Of a stretch of DNA of 64,000 nt, positions 59,289 to 64,000 are shown piece after piece. The stretch's first letter is position 1. The number at the start of each line of letters is the position of its first letter. Made by a program: the position numbers and the translations under genes. This stretch comes from Metabacillus indicus LMG 22858 (GTDB taxonomy: Bacteria; Bacillota; Bacilli; Bacillales; Bacillaceae): contig NZ_JGVU02000006.1 of the NCBI RefSeq assembly GCF_000708755.2, positions 540,650 through 604,649 on the forward strand. Direction: 5' to 3'. Under the pieces are notes generated by a model that had not been told where the DNA came from, did no database searches, and worked only from the letters and a program-made list of their open reading frames with translations.

Positions 59289-60314
59289 TCAGTTTCTGGC
59301 TGTGTACTGGGCGATAAACGGTTCGGCGCTGCCGACTTTGGCGCCCTGGTAGTAGTAGCTGACGATGTCTTTGTATTTTTTGCCGTCCTGGGCCATGAAG
59401 TTGGCGCCGTATTGGCTCATGCCGACGCCGTGGCCAAAGCCTTTTGTGGTTATGACGACCTGGTCGCCTTTGAGCTGCCAGGCGAAGTCGCTTGAGCGGA
59501 GGCCGAGTTTTTCGCGGATTTCGCGGCCGCTGAGCTTTTTACCGTTGAAGTCGACTTGTGCGACTCGTTTGCCGGACGTGCGCTCAATCACTTTGCCGAC
59601 TTCTCCTCCCGAACCGAGCTTCACGCCGAGCTTATTCTCGAAGTCACGTACGCTGATGACCGTTTGATCATGATATTTAGGGGATTTTTCATCCCACGGA
59701 CTTTCTACACTTTTTAAATAAGGCAGGGATGCTGTCCAGTATTCGTCCGAGTTTTCGGTGTAGCCGTTGCTGGTCGAGAAAAAGGAGGCATCGATCGGTT
59801 TGTTGTCATAGGTCAGAACCTGGCCCTGAGTGGATGCCACCGCATTGTAGATCTTTGTCATTTTCCAGTTGTAATCCTTGCCCCACTGCTTTTTCAGCTG
59901 GTCGTTTGTTTTATATACCTGATGATCCGTCGTATCACTCACAACCGCACCCGCAGGAAGTTTCGGCAACTGCTTATCAAACATCATCTGCTTCACCACA
60001 TACGTCCTCGCTGCAAGCGCCTGCGCCTTCAGCGCTTCTTCTTCAAAATCAGCCGGCATTTCTGAGGCGACTACGCCAATGACATATTCTTCGAGCGGGA
60101 TGTTTTCGATTTTCTCCGAGCTGCTTCGGTACACTGGTACATCGATCATGGATTTTCCAAGCATAAGCTGTTCACCCTTTTTGGTTTGAAGGTCTTCTGA
60201 TAGTTCTCCGCTTGATGGATCGTTCATAAAGGGGGCTACGAGGAGTGTTGGGATCATTAATATGATGAGAAATAATCCGGCGAGTACTAAAACGATTGGT
60301 TTCAAAGATTTCAT
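59289..60314 (-). CDS. spoIID: Stage II sporulation protein D
   Basis: 341 residues from the ATG at 60314 (GGAGG 5 nt upstream). N-terminal membrane anchor (about 5-25), then the SpoIID/LytB domain: VPLEEYVIGVVASEMPADFE type motif (here IPLEEYVIGVVASEMPADFE), LKAQALAARTYVV, and TKGFGHGVGMSQYGAN near the C-terminus. Lytic transglycosylase of the engulfment complex with SpoIIP and SpoIIM. Confidence 0.95.
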   Translation of the reverse strand: MKSLKPIVLVLAGLFLIILMIPTLLVAPFMNDPSSGELSEDLQTKKGEQLMLGKSMIDVPVYRSSSEKIENIPLEEYVIGVVASEMPADFEEEALKAQALAARTYVVKQMMFDKQLPKLPAGAVVSDTTDHQVYKTNDQLKKQWGKDYNWKMTKIYNAVASTQGQVLTYDNKPIDASFFSTSNGYTENSDEYWTASLPYLKSVESPWDEKSPKYHDQTVISVRDFENKLGVKLGSGGEVGKVIERTSGKRVAQVDFNGKKLSGREIREKLGLRSSDFAWQLKGDQVVITTKGFGHGVGMSQYGANFMAQDGKKYKDIVSYYYQGAKVGSAEPFIAQYTARN

Positions 60315-60420
60315 CTGGGCCTCCATATCCGATATGTCGTTTACCGTCTCTGTTCAATTCTATGGAGGTGGACAACCGTTTATGACTCCAAACATTGGAA
60401 AGTTCACGCACTTCTCTTAT

Positions 60421-60855
60421 TCATTTCGGCATGCTGCTGCGATTTCCTTCGACAATCTCAGCGCTCTTTTTCACGATGAAAAGAACGAGTATGGCAGCAA
60501 GCGTCCCGGTAAGATCATAGAGCATATCGACGATTCTTCCGCTGCGGTTTGTGTACAGCTGAATAATTTCGGATGAAACCGCAAGAAAGAGAGCCCAAAG
60601 AAGAGCCGTGCGCATACGATACAGAAACGCCATGATCAGTGTGAAAAAGAAGAAGTACAGCGCGTGTCCCGTTTTAGAAATTACATAAAATGTGCTTTGC
60701 CACTGGATATCCGCGGTCATCAGCAAATCTGAAAAATTAGGATCGCTCCTGAAGATAAATCCGATATAGTTCCCGGTCAGCAGCGACTGCAGATCGCTCG
60801 TAAATGAAAACAATGAAAATGCGGTAATCAGGCAGCTTGCAATGATAACTTTCAT
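60421..60855 (-). CDS. Second VanZ-family membrane protein
   Basis: 144 residues, four predicted helices. KTGHALYFFFFTLIMAFLYR and SSEIIQLYTNRSGRIVDMLY (the E-x-x-Q...R...D pattern) place it in the VanZ family, with distant similarity to the protein at 58264-58692. It lies between murA and spoIID, a place where B. subtilis has no such gene as far as I recall. Function unknown. Confidence 0.8.
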   Translation of the reverse strand: MKVIIASCLITAFSLFSFTSDLQSLLTGNYIGFIFRSDPNFSDLLMTADIQWQSTFYVISKTGHALYFFFFTLIMAFLYRMRTALLWALFLAVSSEIIQLYTNRSGRIVDMLYDLTGTLAAILVLFIVKKSAEIVEGNRSSMPK

Positions 60856-60966
60856 TCCTTTCCCTCCTCCGCATCATCGTGGTCATTTACGGTATTTTTT
60901 ATAAGCATCTATGTATAAATCATAAGGAAAACACCCAAACTAATAAAGTCTTTCTTTTTAGGAAAA

Positions 60967-61001
60967 ACAAAAAGAAACCGGAGTAGATCTACCCCGGCTT
61001 C
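60967..61001 (-). terminator. Terminator of murA
   Basis: A near-perfect 14-bp inverted repeat centred on GTAGATCTAC, followed by TTTTTG on the minus strand. Confidence 0.82.
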
Positions 61002-61021
61002 CTGAAAAAATACGTATGAAT

Positions 61022-62326
61022 TTATGCGTTCATGTCACTGACAGCTTTTTCTGAGTTCACAGTGCTTTCTTCCGTGATGCGTTCGATGTCGGCACCGATG
61101 GAAGCAAGTTTTCCGTGGAAGTCTACGTAGCCGCGGTCAACGTGCTTAAGCTCCGTTACACGCGTGTAGCCTTCAGATACTAAGCCTGCAAGAACAAGTG
61201 CTGCACCAGCGCGCAGGTCTGTTGCTGCAACTTCAGCGCCTTGCATGTTGGCTGGACCATTAATGATGACAGAACGGCCCTCAATTTTAATTTCTCCATT
61301 CATGCGGCGGAATTCTTCCACGTGCATGAAGCGGTTTTCAAAAACCGTCTCCGTAATCATAGAAGTGCCTTCAGCTTTCAGCAGCAATGCCATCATTTGT
61401 GATTGCATGTCTGTCGGGAAGCCTGGATGCGGCATCGTCTTGATGTCAATGGCTTTTAGTTTTTCAGGGCCAATGACACGAAGTCCGTCTTCCTCTTCAG
61501 TGATCTGGATGCCCATTTCTTCCATTTTCGCAATTAAAGATGCTAAATGTTCAGGCACGGCGCCACGAACAAGCACATTTCCGCCTGTGATTGCTGCTGC
61601 TACCATGAATGTACCAGCTTCAATGCGGTCAGGAATGATGTGATGCTTAACGCCTGTCAGTTTTTCCACACCTTCAATGCGGATTGTTCCAGTTCCGGCT
61701 CCGCGCACTTTGCCGCCCATCGCGTTGATGTAGTTGGCAAGGTCAACGATTTCCGGTTCTTTTGCTACGTTCTCAAGGATGGTAGTTCCTTCAGCTAGAG
61801 CCGCAGCCATGATGATGTTTTCAGTTGCTCCAACACTTGGGAAATCAAGGTAGATTTTGGCGCCGCGAAGTCTTCCTTTGACTTCAGCGTCGATGAATCC
61901 GTTACCTACTTTAATTGTTGCTCCCATTGCTTCAAAGCCTTTTAAATGCTGGTCAATTGGACGTGATCCGATCGCACATCCGCCTGGCAGAGCCACGCGT
62001 GCACGGCCGTTTCTTGCTAGTAATGGCCCCATGACCAATACAGAAGCGCGCATTTTGCGCACATATTCAAAAGGAGCTTCCATATTTAGCTCGTTTGATG
62101 CATCTACAAACACTTGGTTATTTTCAAAGTGAACTTCTGCACCAAGATGGCGCAGCACTTCATTGATTGTATACACATCGGAGAGCGTAGGCACATCACA
62201 GATTATGCTTTTTTGTTCACTGGCTAATAAAGATGCAGCGATTACTGGTAAAACGGCATTTTTAGCACCTTCTACTTTTACAGTACCGTTTAACTTACGA
62301 CCGCCGCGGACGATGATTTTTTCCAA
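61022..62326 (-). CDS. murA: UDP-N-acetylglucosamine 1-carboxyvinyltransferase
   Basis: 434 residues. [20 protein letters not shown] (about 11-30), [20 protein letters not shown] (about 113-132) with the catalytic, fosfomycin-reactive Cys, and [15 protein letters not shown] near the C-terminus. First committed step of peptidoglycan synthesis. Its place before spoIID and after ywmB matches B. subtilis murAA. Confidence 0.96.
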   Translation of the reverse strand: MEKIIVRGGRKLNGTVKVEGAKNAVLPVIAASLLASEQKSIICDVPTLSDVYTINEVLRHLGAEVHFENNQVFVDASNELNMEAPFEYVRKMRASVLVMGPLLARNGRARVALPGGCAIGSRPIDQHLKGFEAMGATIKVGNGFIDAEVKGRLRGAKIYLDFPSVGATENIIMAAALAEGTTILENVAKEPEIVDLANYINAMGGKVRGAGTGTIRIEGVEKLTGVKHHIIPDRIEAGTFMVAAAITGGNVLVRGAVPEHLASLIAKMEEMGIQITEEEDGLRVIGPEKLKAIDIKTMPHPGFPTDMQSQMMALLLKAEGTSMITETVFENRFMHVEEFRRMNGEIKIEGRSVIINGPANMQGAEVAATDLRAGAALVLAGLVSEGYTRVTELKHVDRGYVDFHGKLASIGADIERITEESTVNSEKAVSDMNA

Positions 62327-62358
62327 GGTCTTCCCCTCCGCGTCCCAATTTCTATATA

Positions 62359-63099
62359 TTAATATTCAGACGTTATGATTGGGGTTCCTACTGTAACGCT
62401 AGTATTACCGCCCAATCCTGCGCTTCTGAGCGCAATTTGAATGTTCATGCTGCCTGAGTCTGCCGGAATCACATGATTCCAATCCGTCGTGAGTGCGGAT
62501 ACTGATATGAACGACTTCTCTTTAAGCTGTTCCACCGGCACCGCGTTAAATTGTTTAAGCAAAGCTTCCACTTTAGGTTGCAAAACACTACTCATCTTAT
62601 CATCAAGCTGTCCATTGACACAAGTGAAAATTGTAGGATTTTCATGGAAAATGTCGAAGCTTCTGGCCTGCGCATGCCCATAGATCTCCGCCCATTTTTT
62701 TCCGGAACCCTCTCCGCTCAGCTCATACAAGATATACGATTGCTGAAATCCATTTGTGTCGGTAGTTTGAATCTGGAGCTTTTCGGTAAATCCCGAATCC
62801 TTGTCGAAAAAGGTCCCTGTCATCTTATGTAGTTTGCCGTCCGCACGGTCCTCGGACCACTTAAACTGACGAAATTGATTTTGGAAAAGTTTCACTGTAT
62901 CTTCGAAAGAAAGAGTCTCGTCTGAAACCATCTTCTTAGAATACATTGACCATTTTTTTACATCAATTCCCTGTGCTTCCATGCCCTCTACAATGGTTTC
63001 AAGCTCCGTTTCCTTCTTTGCTCCGAATGTCTGGTGTGCAGCAAATGCACCTGTAAAAAAAATAAGAAACATCATAATTGCAAGACTGACTTTTTTCAT
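62359..63099 (-). CDS. ywmB: YwmB-like exported protein
   Basis: 246 residues from the ATG at 63099 (GTGGGGAT upstream). Signal peptide [20 protein letters not shown] (residues 2-21); the mature part is alpha/beta with a repeated TATA-box-binding-like fold, family DUF1779. Function unknown. Upstream of murA in the same order as in B. subtilis. Confidence 0.85.
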   Translation of the reverse strand: MKKVSLAIMMFLIFFTGAFAAHQTFGAKKETELETIVEGMEAQGIDVKKWSMYSKKMVSDETLSFEDTVKLFQNQFRQFKWSEDRADGKLHKMTGTFFDKDSGFTEKLQIQTTDTNGFQQSYILYELSGEGSGKKWAEIYGHAQARSFDIFHENPTIFTCVNGQLDDKMSSVLQPKVEALLKQFNAVPVEQLKEKSFISVSALTTDWNHVIPADSGSMNIQIALRSAGLGGNTSVTVGTPIITSEY

Positions 63100-63341
63100 T
63101 ATATCCCCACGTCCTCTCCCTAGTAACAGTGTTACCGTTTGAGACCGCGGCATACGTGGAAAAAGTCGTCATTGTTAGACAAGCTCGTGCTGTTCACTTC
63201 CTAATCTGTAGGACATATTCCCCTGTTGTCAGCTGCCTAAACGTAAGAAAACAAAGAAAAGATGAATTCAGCAAGCTTGCCTGATCTATTGGCTAAGTGA
63301 ATTGGCTGTGTCAGTGTTGCAATAAACCGGTAAAAAAGGCC

Positions 63342-63572
63342 CTAAAATAAAAAAGGAAGCTGGCGGGACCATATTAAATAATCAAGAAAAAAATTGCTGA
63401 CTGCGCCTGAGATGGCGATCGTGAGCAGGATCAGCAGCGCACGCGCTTGCATGACCTTCCCTTTTTTCATGGCTTTTTCAATATGAAGCGCCTGCAGCGC
63501 CCACCAGGTAACCGGAATGAACACGAGGTGAGACATAAGGCCAAGCAATGCCTGCTGATTAAAATCAAGCAT
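63342..63572 (-). CDS. ywzB: DUF1146 membrane protein YwzB
   Basis: 76 residues, two membrane helices (about 8-28 and 44-70). QALLGLMSHLVFIPVTWWAL and LDYLIW are characteristic of DUF1146. In B. subtilis it lies between the atp operon and ywmB, so the ATP synthase genes are expected just right of this window. Function unknown. Confidence 0.88.
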   Translation of the reverse strand: MLDFNQQALLGLMSHLVFIPVTWWALQALHIEKAMKKGKVMQARALLILLTIAISGAVSNFFLDYLIWSRQLPFLF

Positions 63573-63640
63573 AGGTTAAACAACTCCTATATGTAGCTAT
63601 TTTTCGAAAAGAAGGCTTTTGCTTATCTTCTTTTTTAAGC

Positions 63641-63671
63641 AAAAAAAAGAAGAGGCTTTTACACCTCCTCT
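63641..63671 (-). terminator. Terminator before ywzB
   Basis: AGAGGAGG and CCTCTTCT pair on the minus strand, followed by TTTTTTTT. It would end the transcript coming from the right, probably the ATP synthase operon. Confidence 0.75.
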
Positions 63672-63771
63672 ATTATATAAAATTCTGCGCGTGCGTTGAT
63701 GTTTTTTTTGTGAAGATTCGTGGCAAATTTATGAAATGTTTTCGTTTAGTTGGTTCGAACTGTGTCCGTTC

Positions 63772-64000
63772 CATTTCGCTGCAGTCACTTGCTTTCCGCG
63801 GGGAGTGCCTGGAGCCTCCTCGCTGCGCTTGCGGGATCTTCAGTGCCCTCTTCATCCCCTAGAAAAGCGGAAGCGCCCGTTTTGCTCCGGCAGTCAGATA
63901 AGAAATCACCCGAAAAGTCCGGGTTTGACTTTTTGGGGGATTTTGTTCTGACAGAGGAGTTGGGCGCTGCAGCTGGACAAGGAGTCAAGTGCCTTCCGCT
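63772..64000. repeat. Interspersed repeat element bounded by inverted AGCGGAAG ends
   Basis: 63866-64000 starts AGCGGAAGCGCC and ends GTGCCTTCCGCT, an inverted repeat, with internal complementary pieces such as CCCGAAAAGTCCGGG and CAGTCAGA/TCTGACAG. The preceding 63772-63860 (GCTTTCCGCGGGGAGTGCCT..., GCCTCCTCGCTGCGC) is a second palindromic repeat of a kind widespread in Bacillaceae intergenic DNA. The 428 bp from 63573 to the end hold no gene. The window may cut the element. Confidence 0.6.

Overview
The window is chromosomal DNA from a spore-forming, probably motile Bacillaceae (Bacillus sensu lato, with Bacillus subtilis-like gene order). The right half matches B. subtilis blocks: ywqA-ywqB beside ywqC-D-E-F; ssbB-ywpG-ywpF; fabZ-epuA-flhP-flhO-mbl-spoIIID-spoIIQ-ywnJ-ywnH-spoIID-murAA-ywmB-ywzB. 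Ribosome binding sites are strong (GGAGG), terminators are classic hairpin plus T-run, and sporulation, SigD and CcpA-type signals are present.

Region 1 (1-7,900) is accessory DNA. Five short CRISPR-like arrays (19 repeats of 37 nt, 14 spacers of 35-40 nt) each end in the same ~372-bp leader-like block. They are interleaved with insertion-sequence-end-like repeats, GAAGCAC...GTGCTTC palindromes and broken gene fragments. No cas gene is visible. The repeats fold into a hairpin whose variation falls in the loop or as a G-U wobble, and three spacers carry a Shine-Dalgarno plus ATG arrangement. Next to the arrays lies a probable type VII secretion toxin module: a lipase with its targeting helices at the C-terminus (S. 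aureus TslA-like domain order), a WXG100-like partner overlapping it, a divergent small lipoprotein (candidate immunity), and a decapitated second copy of that lipoprotein at 1,040-1,226.

Region 2 (7,980-17,245) is a mannoside-utilisation locus. Divergent transcription units encode a GH130 phosphorylase, a DUF1861/MTP-1-type protein, mannose-6-phosphate isomerase and a ROK kinase on one side, and an ABC sugar importer without its own ATPase, a DUF624 protein and a LacI-type repressor on the other. The intergenic region holds two TGTAACGTTA operators, a cre site and promoters for both directions.

Region 3 (18,528-40,792, minus strand) is a Wzx/Wzy-type exopolysaccharide locus. It runs from the tyrosine-kinase module ywqC-D-E through UDP-glucuronate (ugd, galU) and GDP-fucose (gmd, fcl) synthesis, a priming transferase, an AT-rich block of glycosyltransferases with polymerase, flippase and an alpha-1,2-fucosyltransferase-like enzyme, to manC, a phosphohexomutase and a second manA. 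The product is inferred to be a fucose- and uronate-containing polymer.

Region 4 (41,022-64,000) is mostly core: SWIM/SNF2 pair, acyltransferase, SSB, fatty-acid, flagellar, shape and sporulation genes, and peptidoglycan synthesis. Features of note are three very small genes, a 207-bp tandem repeat before fabZ, and an inverted-repeat-bounded interspersed element at the right edge. Coding sequences include the stop codon; starts were moved to the best ribosome binding site where needed.
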